From: Candidatus Zixiibacteriota bacterium
GTDB taxonomy: Bacteria; Zixibacteria; MSB-5A5; GN15; FEB-12
DNA: 5,112 nt
Direction: 5' to 3'
NCBI GenBank assembly: GCA_030591625.1
Contig: JAUVAR010000210.1
Coordinates: 1 to 5,112, forward strand
Shown here: piece by piece, positions 1 to 5,112 of the stretch
Layout: each line of letters starts with the position of its first letter
Numbering within the stretch: position 1 is the first letter of the stretch
The notes under the pieces: generated by a model
The model's input: only the letters and a program-made list of their open reading frames with translations
Databases searched by the model: none
What the model was told of the DNA's origin: nothing
Position numbers and translations under genes: made by a program

Positions 1-195
1 CGCATATCCGAGTACACCGGCTAGAGGATTATTGATATCATGATTGAGAGTAAGACATCTTCCGATGAATGGTTTCAAGATGTTAAACATCTTTAAGTCA
101 GCCATTAGCTCATCGCTAAGTTGATTATTGCTGGTAATTGAATTTGCCAAAATAATACCCTCTAAGTTTTTAATGCCCAAACCGATTTCCTTCAT
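1..195 (-). CDS. Histidine kinase, N-terminal part with HisKA H-box (runs off left edge)
   Basis: Reading the minus strand from an ATG at 195-193 gives 65 codons with no stop before the window edge. Near the end of this fragment is LNHDINNPLAGVLGYA, a good match to the phospho-acceptor H-box of sensor histidine kinases (typical form HEINNPLAxIxGxAE). The candidate phosphorylated histidine is residue 52 (codon at 42-40), and the following NNPL is characteristic. Family knowledge predicts a HisKA helix pair followed by an ATP-binding HATPase_c domain, both beyond the edge. Only about 51 residues precede the histidine, with no hydrophobic membrane segment and no room for a PAS or GAF sensor, so the kinase would be soluble and short unless translation starts upstream. 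The frame stays open back to about 384 but offers no other ATG; a TTG at 210-208 is possible. No good Shine-Dalgarno precedes 195, so the start is uncertain. The gene is divergent from the dehydrogenase gene. Confidence 0.72.
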   Translation of the reverse strand, partial: MKEIGLGIKNLEGIILANSITSNNQLSDELMADLKMFNILKPFIGRCLTLNHDINNPLAGVLGYA

Positions 196-327
196 CTGTT
201 TTATCGGCAAAACCTTACAAACTCTTGAAATAAGCTTGCATTTTTTTAAGAAAGTCGGGCTTTTCCTTAAGCCGTTGAAAGTGTATATTTGGCGCTTGAA
301 TTTGAATACTACAGAATTGGAGAATAT
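196..327. promoter_or_regulatory. Divergent intergenic region between kinase and dehydrogenase genes
   Basis: This 132-bp AT-rich stretch separates two divergently transcribed genes, so it should hold promoters for both. On the plus strand, TATATTTG at 284-291 resembles a sigma-70 -10 box (TATATT). It also fits the TAnnTTTG element known from Bacteroidetes promoters. No convincing -35 element lies at the right distance; TTTTCC at 261-266 is only a weak match. There is a T-run at 241-247 and a small inverted repeat GGCTT/AAGCC at 258-262 and 269-273. I found no clear promoter for the kinase on the minus strand. The assignment rests mainly on gene orientation. Confidence 0.35.
319..322 (+). promoter_or_regulatory. 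Ribosome binding site of the dehydrogenase gene
   Basis: GGAG lies 5 nt upstream of the ATG at 328. It decides the start: the in-frame ATG at 289 has no such motif and would add 13 residues in front of the Rossmann strand, which family members lack. Confidence 0.7.
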
Positions 328-1467
328 ATGAAGTTGGCAGTAATTGGGGCCGGTTTGATGGGCCGAGCAGCAGTTTATGACTTAGCCAGAGCGGAAGGTG
401 TTGAAAAGGTTGGGGTTTTTGATATTGATGGTGAGCTCGCTCGTAGAGTAGCTGAGAAATTTGGGGATGGAATAGCTATCCATGGAGCGGTTGATGCCGG
501 TGACGAAGAAGCTATGACAGCAATATTGTCAGAATATGACGCGGCTGTATCTTGTGTAACTTATCGCTTTAACCCCGGCTTAACTAAGGCAGCAATTGCG
601 GGGAAATGTCATCTCGTTGATCTCGGTGGTAATAATGATACTGTCAAATCTCAGCTTGAGATGAATAACGAAGCTCAAGAAGCAGACGTTATTGTGATTC
701 CTGATTGTGGCCTTGCTCCGGGTATGGTCTCACTGATGGCTGCCGACGGGATTTCAAAATTTGATACTGTCTCATCGGTTAAGATAAGAGTTGGGGGTTT
801 GCCTCAGGCACCTCGTCCACCACTTAACTATAAGTTAGTTTTTTCATCTGAAGGCCTTATCAATGAATATTGGGAGCCATGTCTGATTATCAACGATGGT
901 AAAAAAGAGATGGTCAATCCGATGACTGGTTTGGAACTTTTAGATTTTGATGGTATTGGAAAACTTGAAGCGTTTTATACCTCGGGCGGGACTTCAACAT
1001 TGCCCGATACATACGAGGGGAAAGTTGATTTCCTCGATTACAAAACAATTCGTTATCCGGGTCATTGCGATAAAGTTCGTCCGATGCTTGAACTTGGGCT
1101 TGCTTCCCGTAAGACTCTCCAGATTGACGGACAAACAGTTGAACCGCGTTCAGTTTTGAAAGCTGTATTGGAAGCGAATCTTAGTTTTGAAGATGACCTT
1201 GATCTTGTGCTAGTACGGGTTGTCGTTGAGGGAGAGAAAGATTCGGAGGTTAGTGAAATTGTATATGAGATAATCGACCGTCAGGACACCAAGGCCGGAC
1301 TTTCGTCAATGATGCGGACTACAGCATTCCCTGCTGCAATTATTGCCTGGATGGCGGCCGCGGGGCAGGTTGAAGCTCGTGGTGTGAAACCACAGGAAAT
1401 AGCTGTCAGGCCTGAACTGTTTTTGCCGTTGTTAAAGAAACGCGGTATTAAACTGACAATTCGATAG
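328..1467 (+). CDS. Saccharopine dehydrogenase-fold oxidoreductase, probable L-lysine 6-dehydrogenase
   Basis: The 379-residue product starts with a Rossmann dinucleotide-binding motif, GAGLMG, at residues 7-12. Acidic residues at the end of strand 2 (D32, D34 in VFDID) suggest NAD rather than NADP. The NAD domain continues through VDAGD (55-59), VDLGGN (97-102) and PDCGLAPGM (125-133). The rest matches the saccharopine dehydrogenase C-terminal catalytic fold, with PPLNYKLVFSSEGL (164-177), EAFYTSGGTSTLP (214-226) and KTIRYPGH (239-246). Order, spacing and length fit the bacterial and archaeal lysine dehydrogenases as I know them (about 385 residues, e.g. Geobacillus LysDH). Those enzymes oxidatively deaminate the epsilon-amino group of L-lysine to allysine, which cyclises to piperideine-6-carboxylate. 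No signal peptide is present, so it is cytosolic. It appears monocistronic, divergent from the kinase and convergent with the pseudopilin operon. The fold is near certain; lysine as substrate is inferred, and a related amino-acid or saccharopine-type reaction is possible. Confidence 0.9.
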   Translation: MKLAVIGAGLMGRAAVYDLARAEGVEKVGVFDIDGELARRVAEKFGDGIAIHGAVDAGDEEAMTAILSEYDAAVSCVTYRFNPGLTKAAIAGKCHLVDLGGNNDTVKSQLEMNNEAQEADVIVIPDCGLAPGMVSLMAADGISKFDTVSSVKIRVGGLPQAPRPPLNYKLVFSSEGLINEYWEPCLIINDGKKEMVNPMTGLELLDFDGIGKLEAFYTSGGTSTLPDTYEGKVDFLDYKTIRYPGHCDKVRPMLELGLASRKTLQIDGQTVEPRSVLKAVLEANLSFEDDLDLVLVRVVVEGEKDSEVSEIVYEIIDRQDTKAGLSSMMRTTAFPAAIIAWMAAAGQVEARGVKPQEIAVRPELFLPLLKKRGIKLTIR

Positions 1468-1500
1468 AATTGTAAGATTACCTGTGTCAGGCGATGCCTG
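1453..1500. terminator. Overlapping small hairpins at the convergent gene junction
   Basis: Two genes converge on this 33-bp gap, so transcription should end here from both sides. A perfect 7-bp inverted repeat ACAATTC/GAATTGT (1456-1462 and 1467-1473, loop GATA) spans the dehydrogenase stop codon. CAGGC/GCCTG (1488-1492 and 1496-1500, loop GAT) abuts the stop of the opposing pseudopilin gene. CCTG/CAGG (1481-1484 and 1488-1491) and CTGACA/TGTCAG (1453-1458 and 1485-1490) are alternative pairings sharing bases with these. None is followed by a T-run on either strand, so a classic intrinsic terminator is not shown. Function as a weak bidirectional terminator is inferred from position. Confidence 0.35.
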
Positions 1501-2250
1501 TTAGAATAGATCTGCCGGGAAATGGATGTCGAGACGATTTTCTTTTCCCGGCATTATTGTGAGCGGTATTTGCATCGTGTCTGCCACCGGCAAGAAAATT
1601 ATAGTTAGTTGACGGTTTCCAATCGGAAGACCAGTCAAACTGAAATAACCATCGGGTGACGGATAGGTAGCAGCCGATATGATTGAGCCTGATCCATCGG
1701 GGTAATCGATACTTATCGAAATTGAATCTATGTAGGCAAGGCCCGGGGAGTCACCGGTTGCATCTCGGATTGTACCGGATATTTGATTGGAAAGTAATTT
1801 GGTCGGGTCCGTTGTCAATGCTTTGGTTATTGGACTTCCTGAGCCAGTTGATGTAATTGCTATACCTGTGTAAGTGTAGCTGACATTCCAAGCATCTTTA
1901 TTAAAGTCGTCGGAGTTAATGCCACGCTCGATATAAGGGCCATCCCACGTTGACCAGCCGGAACTGTTTGTTACAAGATCGTTCAAGGTTGCGGGCAGAG
2001 TTCCGTTGTCACCCAGATACCCAAAATCAGAACGGGCGTTGCCTGAGTATGCGTCCGGGTTACCGACTATTGCGGCAGCGAGATTATCCAATTCTTTTTT
2101 TGTCTGTTCATATTTGGATGTTTCGATGCTTTCAGTCATACGTGAAATAGAGACAGCAGATAAAATACCAAGCACAAGAATGACAATAACCATCTCTACC
2201 AGGGTGAAGCCTTTTCTGTTCTTAATTATACTCATCTTATTTTTTGTCAT
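1501..2250 (-). CDS. GspG-like pseudopilin with C-terminal Ig-like beta domain (paralog 1, shortest form)
   Basis: The 249-residue product has a class III signal: a basic leader ending NRKG, then FTLVEMVIVILVLGIL, with predicted prepilin-peptidase cleavage after G14 and the conserved glutamate at mature position +5. Residues 15-36 form the hydrophobic helix that anchors subunits in the inner membrane and packs in the filament core. A charged helix (about 40-62) leads into a GspG-like core, with DFGYLGD (75-81), TWDGPYI (101-107), DAW (119-121) and STGSGS (134-139). Residues about 157-243 form a carboxypeptidase-regulatory/Ig-like beta domain with GTIRD, DSISI, YPDGSGS, LPIG and IIFLPVADT. It ends soon after this domain and has no cysteines. 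It is last in the operon, 6 bp after the preceding stop. Neither the ATG at 2250 nor the in-frame ATG at 2235 has a Shine-Dalgarno, so translation probably depends on coupling; starting at 2235 would leave a 9-residue leader. It could equally serve a type II secretion or a pilus-like system. Confidence 0.88.
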   Translation of the reverse strand: MTKNKMSIIKNRKGFTLVEMVIVILVLGILSAVSISRMTESIETSKYEQTKKELDNLAAAIVGNPDAYSGNARSDFGYLGDNGTLPATLNDLVTNSSGWSTWDGPYIERGINSDDFNKDAWNVSYTYTGIAITSTGSGSPITKALTTDPTKLLSNQISGTIRDATGDSPGLAYIDSISISIDYPDGSGSIISAATYPSPDGYFSLTGLPIGNRQLTIIFLPVADTMQIPLTIMPGKENRLDIHFPADLF

Positions 2251-2256
2251 TTCTAA

Positions 2257-3477
2257 CTAATGATAATAAAGTTCAAGCCAAATTTGGGTACAGTCCGCCG
2301 AGCCTCGCAGATCAAGTCCTATCTCGAGGGCATCAATTTCAGATAATGTCCAGGCAGCAGTTGTGTTGGGGTTTACAACCCAGCTGTTGGTAATATTTGT
2401 ATAGGTCGAAGTGAGGACGATGTTTGACCCTTGATATATGTTGCCGCCTGTTTTTATTTGTACATACACACGGCTACCCGTTGCACCTTTGGCTCTGAGT
2501 ATTACAACTATGCTGTCGATAATGCCGGACCCGATAGAATTGTTTTCTATATTGTATAGATCAGAATCCCATCCACCGGACATATTGGTGACATAACTAC
2601 TGTTTCCATCGGCAACAGAATCATCAACGCACTCCCAGTTGGCAGAGCAGCCGGTAGTAGAAAGATTGGTGATTGAACCAATGCCATCCGGACGCAGGAT
2701 TTCACTATTAGTTACACCTAAGGCAGCCTCACCCCAATGATCTCCTGTTAGTGCATATAAATTGTAAATATTTGAGTTCGGGATAACCGAAACAAAACGT
2801 CGGAGTGTGTCGGCAGTTGGTATATAGATAATATTTAGAGCATGGTTACCTATTGGAATTGAATCAAACGAGAACGACCCACCCTGATCAACGTTTGTAG
2901 TAAGAGTAACATCACTTCCACTACCTGCTGGATATGTGAAACTAACGAGCAGAGAATCTTTGTAGTTATTCCCGGGCAGAGAACCATCGATGTCTGTTAT
3001 GGTACCGTTGATACGATTGTAAAGGAGGTGGTCTGACGAGGCAGCAATTTTCCTGATGATATTATTCCCTGAACCTGTTGAGATAATTTGGGCACCGCCA
3101 CTATAGCTATATGTAGTCCCCCAGGCATCAGTCTTGAAATCTACTGTCGCCTGAGCAAATCTGTTTGAAATGTAGGGGCCATTCCAAGTGGCATACCCGC
3201 CCGGATTGTTAATGAGAGCATCAAGATCAGGTGGGAGTGATCCCACATCACCGACATAACCAAAATCGGTTCGTTGACCATGATTTACAAGCTCAGGATT
3301 CCCTACAATGCCTAAAGCGAGCTGGTCGAGTTCCTGTTTGGTTTCTTCGATTCGTCCGGTTTCTACAATTGTCTTTCCTGAACGAAGCATCGTAGTTGCA
3401 AGTACTCCGATGATTACAATAACAAGAACCAGTTCAACCAGAGTGAAGCCTTTGTTCTTTTCAAAGGTTGACATCAT
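2257..3477 (-). CDS. GspG-like pseudopilin with Ig-like domain and large C-terminal beta domain (paralog 2)
   Basis: From the ATG at 3477 the product is 406 residues. A 10-residue leader ending EKNKG precedes FTLVELVLVIVIIGVL, with E at +5: a textbook prepilin-peptidase site. The core carries RTDFGYVGD (69-77), TWNGPYI (97-103), DAWG (117-120) and ISTGSGN (132-138). The Ig-like domain (about 156-240) has NGTITD, YKDSL, YPAGSGS, IPIG and IIYIPTADT. Unlike paralog 1 it continues with about 145 residues (262-406) predicted as a beta-sandwich. This includes WECVDD (281-286), DLYNI (306-310), VYVQIKTGG (337-345) and a NPNTTAAWTLSEIDALEIG segment (369-387). I recognise this pattern from extracellular proteins of many bacteria and archaea but cannot name the family. 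Cysteines are at 277, 283 and 396. The start was chosen because ATGA overlaps the upstream stop and GGGG lies 7 nt before it; an ATG at 3474 is the alternative. Confidence 0.87.
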   Translation of the reverse strand: MMSTFEKNKGFTLVELVLVIVIIGVLATTMLRSGKTIVETGRIEETKQELDQLALGIVGNPELVNHGQRTDFGYVGDVGSLPPDLDALINNPGGYATWNGPYISNRFAQATVDFKTDAWGTTYSYSGGAQIISTGSGNNIIRKIAASSDHLLYNRINGTITDIDGSLPGNNYKDSLLVSFTYPAGSGSDVTLTTNVDQGGSFSFDSIPIGNHALNIIYIPTADTLRRFVSVIPNSNIYNLYALTGDHWGEAALGVTNSEILRPDGIGSITNLSTTGCSANWECVDDSVADGNSSYVTNMSGGWDSDLYNIENNSIGSGIIDSIVVILRAKGATGSRVYVQIKTGGNIYQGSNIVLTSTYTNITNSWVVNPNTTAAWTLSEIDALEIGLDLRGSADCTQIWLELYYH

Positions 3478-4658
3478 GGGCATACCCCAAAAGTGATGTC
3501 GAAAGATGAACCTTCGGAGAAAGTGACTGTAATCGTAGTTCCTGACATGTTTGTCTGGCTTGAGCAATTACCATTTTGGTTATCGCAGAAACCACTTACT
3601 TCAATAGTTTCTGTACTGCCTGCTGCAATTGTTTCGGTTGAAAATGTAACTGGATCATCCGAACCGTTTCGTGGGTTTTGGCTATTGAAAGTTATAATAC
3701 TTTTTATCTTCAGAGATCGATAGTACGTGGTAGAAGAGTAAGTTAATATAATTGAGGTAACATCAATATCAGTTGTGCTCGTGTTTTGAATCTCAAAAAT
3801 TATTCTGTCGCATAATCCCCCCGAACTTACAATGGTTTCTGAGCCGGCCACTAATTCAAGTCCACCAGATGGTCCACCTGTTGGTGGAGCACCAAAGATT
3901 GGATCTGCAAAACGGTAATGTTTTTGACTTTTGTTACGTGGGACTATTGTAACATATCGATGCAGGGTGTCATTGGTTGGTTCGTAGATAAGATCAACCG
4001 AATGATGCCCAACGGGCATAGAGTCTAAAGTAAAGGCTCCGTTCATATCGGGTTGATAAGTTTTTGTGATTATAGAACCAGTTCCATTAGGGACTGTAGC
4101 GACTATCTTAATTGAATCGGCAAATATAGAACCGGGGAGAGTGCCTTCAGCATCAGTAATAGTTCCATTCAATTGGTTGAGCAGATAATCTGAACTGGCA
4201 TCCGCGATTCGCATTGAGATAGCATTTCCACCACCTGATGAAGCAAGCAGAACCCCACCGCTGTAGGCGTATGGCTGGCCCCATTCATCCTTTTTGAAAC
4301 CAGTTGTATCCGAAATAAAACTCGATGGAATGTATGGGCCGTTCCATGTGGGGTATCCTCCCTGGTTGCTCAACAATGATTGCAGATCGGGGGGGAAGGC
4401 ACCGATATCGCCAATATAACCAAAGTCAGAACGAAGGCCGTTTGAAGTGAGACTGGGATTTCCGGCAATCGCATGAGTAAGCATTTCCATTTCACGTTCG
4501 GTCTTAACTTTTCGGGCATTACCCAAAGTGACATTCATCGACTGCATTGCAATAGCAGACATCACCCAAATGATAACAATCACTACCAGCAACTCAATCA
4601 TGCCAAAACCGGACTCGTTATTCAGGATTGTCCCATTATGTCTGGGCTTTGTATTCAT
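3474..4658 (-). CDS. GspG-like pseudopilin with Ig-like domain and cysteine-containing C-terminal beta domain (paralog 3)
   Basis: This 394-residue protein has a 17-residue leader ending NNESG, followed by FGMIELLVVIVIIWVM. G at -1 and E at +5 are kept, but the residues next to the cleavage site are not basic as in the paralogs, and +2/+3 are GM rather than TL. The core has RSDFGYIGD (76-84), TWNGPYI (104-110) and DEWG (124-127). The Ig-like domain (about 162-246) has NGTITD, DSIKI, VPNGTGS, MPVG and IYEPTNDT. A proline/glycine linker (257-266, APPTGGPSGG) leads to a second beta domain (about 267-394) with CDRIIFEIQNTS (283-294), TYYRSLKIKSI (311-321) and TITVTFSEGS (375-384). It is unrelated in sequence to the tail of paralog 2. 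All four cysteines (283, 358, 365, 393) lie in this domain, so disulfides are plausible after export. It starts 2 bp after the upstream stop; a GGAG at 4676-4673 is rather far (14 nt). It overlaps paralog 2 by 4 bp. Confidence 0.87.
   Translation of the reverse strand: MNTKPRHNGTILNNESGFGMIELLVVIVIIWVMSAIAMQSMNVTLGNARKVKTEREMEMLTHAIAGNPSLTSNGLRSDFGYIGDIGAFPPDLQSLLSNQGGYPTWNGPYIPSSFISDTTGFKKDEWGQPYAYSGGVLLASSGGGNAISMRIADASSDYLLNQLNGTITDAEGTLPGSIFADSIKIVATVPNGTGSIITKTYQPDMNGAFTLDSMPVGHHSVDLIYEPTNDTLHRYVTIVPRNKSQKHYRFADPIFGAPPTGGPSGGLELVAGSETIVSSGGLCDRIIFEIQNTSTTDIDVTSIILTYSSTTYYRSLKIKSIITFNSQNPRNGSDDPVTFSTETIAAGSTETIEVSGFCDNQNGNCSSQTNMSGTTITVTFSEGSSFDITFGVCP
3485..3488 (-). promoter_or_regulatory. 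Purine-rich ribosome binding site for paralog 2
   Basis: GGGG on the minus strand lies 7 nt before the ATG at 3477-3475, inside the end of the upstream gene. It is too close (1 nt) to serve the ATG at 3483, which supports the start in the ATGA stop/start overlap at 3477-3474. Confidence 0.4.
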
Positions 4659-4660
4659 CG

Positions 4661-5112
4661 TTACCAGTAATTCTCCGGTAGTTGAATGTCTAAATAGCTT
4701 TCCTGTCCGGGGTTAATTCTGACCATGCGAGTAATCGTGTCGTTTAGGGGCAGGTAGATTATTTTCATAGTGTGTAAACCTGCCGTCAGAGAGTCGATTA
4801 CGACAAGGCCATCCGATGAAGGGATGCGACTGATCAATTTCATGCCACCCAGACCATCTGGCAACGTTAGGGTTACACGAATAGAATCTTTATAGCTGTT
4901 GCCCGGAGGTGTTGTAGCGTTATCTGTTATGATCGCTCTCAGACGATTTCTTAGAAGGATATTCATCGAGGCTGCTATCTGGAGGGTTATTGGAGCCGGT
5001 CCACCTGTTGATGAGATTGTAGTTCCTGAAGAGTAATTATATTGCTTTCCCCAGGCATCTAGTTTGAAATTTGTATCTGTTCCCGTAGATGTCATGACGT
5101 CATGAATATAAG
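4661..5112 (-). CDS. GspG-like pseudopilin with Ig-like domain (paralog 4, N-terminus beyond right edge)
   Basis: The frame is open from the stop at 4661 to the window edge, giving 149 residues. An ATG at 5095 exists but is not the start. The codons before it read YIHDV, which aligns with the PYI segment of the three paralogs' conserved GPYI motif, and the two bases at the very edge fit the proline codon of that motif. The signal peptide, hydrophobic helix and first half of the core therefore lie outside. Visible are the end of the GspG-like core (FKLDAWGKQYNYSSG, then ISSTGG) and the complete Ig-like beta domain (YKDSIRV, LPDGLGG, IIYLPLNDT, RINPGQ), ending LPENYW. Like paralog 1 it has no extra C-terminal domain and no cysteine in the visible part. 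The first motif of the beta domain has diverged (AIITD instead of GTITD). Its stop lies 2 bp before paralog 3. Confidence 0.85.
   Translation of the reverse strand, partial: YIHDVMTSTGTDTNFKLDAWGKQYNYSSGTTISSTGGPAPITLQIAASMNILLRNRLRAIITDNATTPPGNSYKDSIRVTLTLPDGLGGMKLISRIPSSDGLVVIDSLTAGLHTMKIIYLPLNDTITRMVRINPGQESYLDIQLPENYW

Larger units (their letters stand above)
1501..5112 (-). other. Pseudopilin operon of tandem paralogs
   Basis: Four consecutive minus-strand genes share one protein architecture. They are separated by only +2 bp (4659-4660), a 4-bp overlap (3474-3477) and +6 bp (2251-2256). No gap is large enough for a terminator or a separate promoter. Transcription must start beyond the right edge, so further members of the operon may lie there. 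Similarity is clear in protein motifs while the DNA has diverged substantially, which points to old duplications rather than a recent tandem repeat. Confidence 0.8.

Noticed and set aside
258..273. Inverted repeat GGCTT/AAGCC in the divergent region as operator or terminator
   Set aside because: It has only 5 bp of stem, no T-run and no second copy nearby. It is noted in the intergenic entry but not supported as a site.
289..327. Upstream ATG extending the dehydrogenase by 13 residues
   Set aside because: Family members begin directly at the Rossmann strand (MKLAVIGAG-like), and GGAG is placed correctly for the ATG at 328.
128..331. Plus-strand open frame of 67 codons in the left intergenic region
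   Set aside because: It runs antisense to the kinase start and through the divergent promoter region into the dehydrogenase start. The composition is low-complexity (Phe, Leu, Lys, Ile) with no recognisable motif.
1950..2260. Plus-strand open frames opposite paralog 1
   Set aside because: They are antisense shadows of a well-supported pseudopilin gene and show no family motifs or ribosome sites. The same applies to plus-strand frames at 3308-3496, 3493-3723 and 4473-4716, and to 947-1159 inside the dehydrogenase.
3478..3567. Longer N-terminus for paralog 2 starting at 3567
   Set aside because: It would overlap the paralog 3 coding end by over 90 bp and put about 30 additional residues before the usual short basic prepilin leader. 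The ATGA start at 3477 gives a normal 10-residue leader.
3873..3888. Perfect 6-bp hairpin TCCACC/GGTGGA with loop TGTT
   Set aside because: It lies within the codons of the Pro/Gly-rich linker of paralog 3, where proline (CCA) and glycine (GGT/GGA) codons create such pairing by chance. There is no T-run and no intergenic position.
4661..5095. Complete 144-residue gene starting at ATG 5095
   Set aside because: The frame continues to the edge and the residues before the ATG align with the conserved PYI of the paralogs, so the gene is truncated by the window, not short.

Overview
Overall character. The window has moderate GC and tightly packed genes. It looks like a chromosomal segment of a Gram-negative-type bacterium with type IV filament (type II secretion or type IV pilus) machinery. 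The combination of a lysine-dehydrogenase-like enzyme, a short 'HDINNPLAG' histidine kinase and GspG-like pseudopilins carrying extra beta-sandwich domains reminds me of FCB-group or candidate-phylum genomes such as Zixibacteria. This is an impression from style, not a demonstrated assignment. I see no tRNA, rRNA, CRISPR array, insertion sequence or phage gene.

Layout. At the left edge (1-195, minus strand, running off the window) is the start of a histidine kinase, recognisable from its phospho-acceptor H-box. A 132-bp divergent intergenic region separates it from a plus-strand saccharopine dehydrogenase-fold gene (328-1467) that closely resembles L-lysine 6-dehydrogenase. A 33-bp convergent junction with several overlapping small inverted repeats follows. 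The rest of the window (1501-5112, minus strand) is a tight run of four paralogous genes, transcribed right to left. The most upstream one is cut by the right edge.

The pseudopilin run. The three complete paralogs each have a class III (prepilin peptidase) signal, a hydrophobic N-terminal helix and a GspG-like globular core with a conserved DFGYxGD...TWxGPYI...DxW pattern. A second, carboxypeptidase-regulatory/Ig-like beta domain follows (GTIxD...PG...DS...PxGxGS...PxG...IIYxPxxDT). The truncated fourth shows the end of the core and the whole beta domain. Two members end there. The middle two carry further C-terminal beta domains that are unrelated to each other. Junctions are +2 bp, a 4-bp ATGA overlap and +6 bp, so the genes are almost certainly one operon and probably translationally coupled.

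How it fits together. The four proteins look like co-expressed subunits of one extracellular or periplasmic type IV filament-like assembly, diversified mainly at the exposed C-terminus. No assembly ATPase, platform protein, secretin or prepilin peptidase is in the window, so these would have to be supplied from elsewhere or from upstream genes beyond the right edge. The dehydrogenase and kinase show no evident functional link to the pseudopilins.
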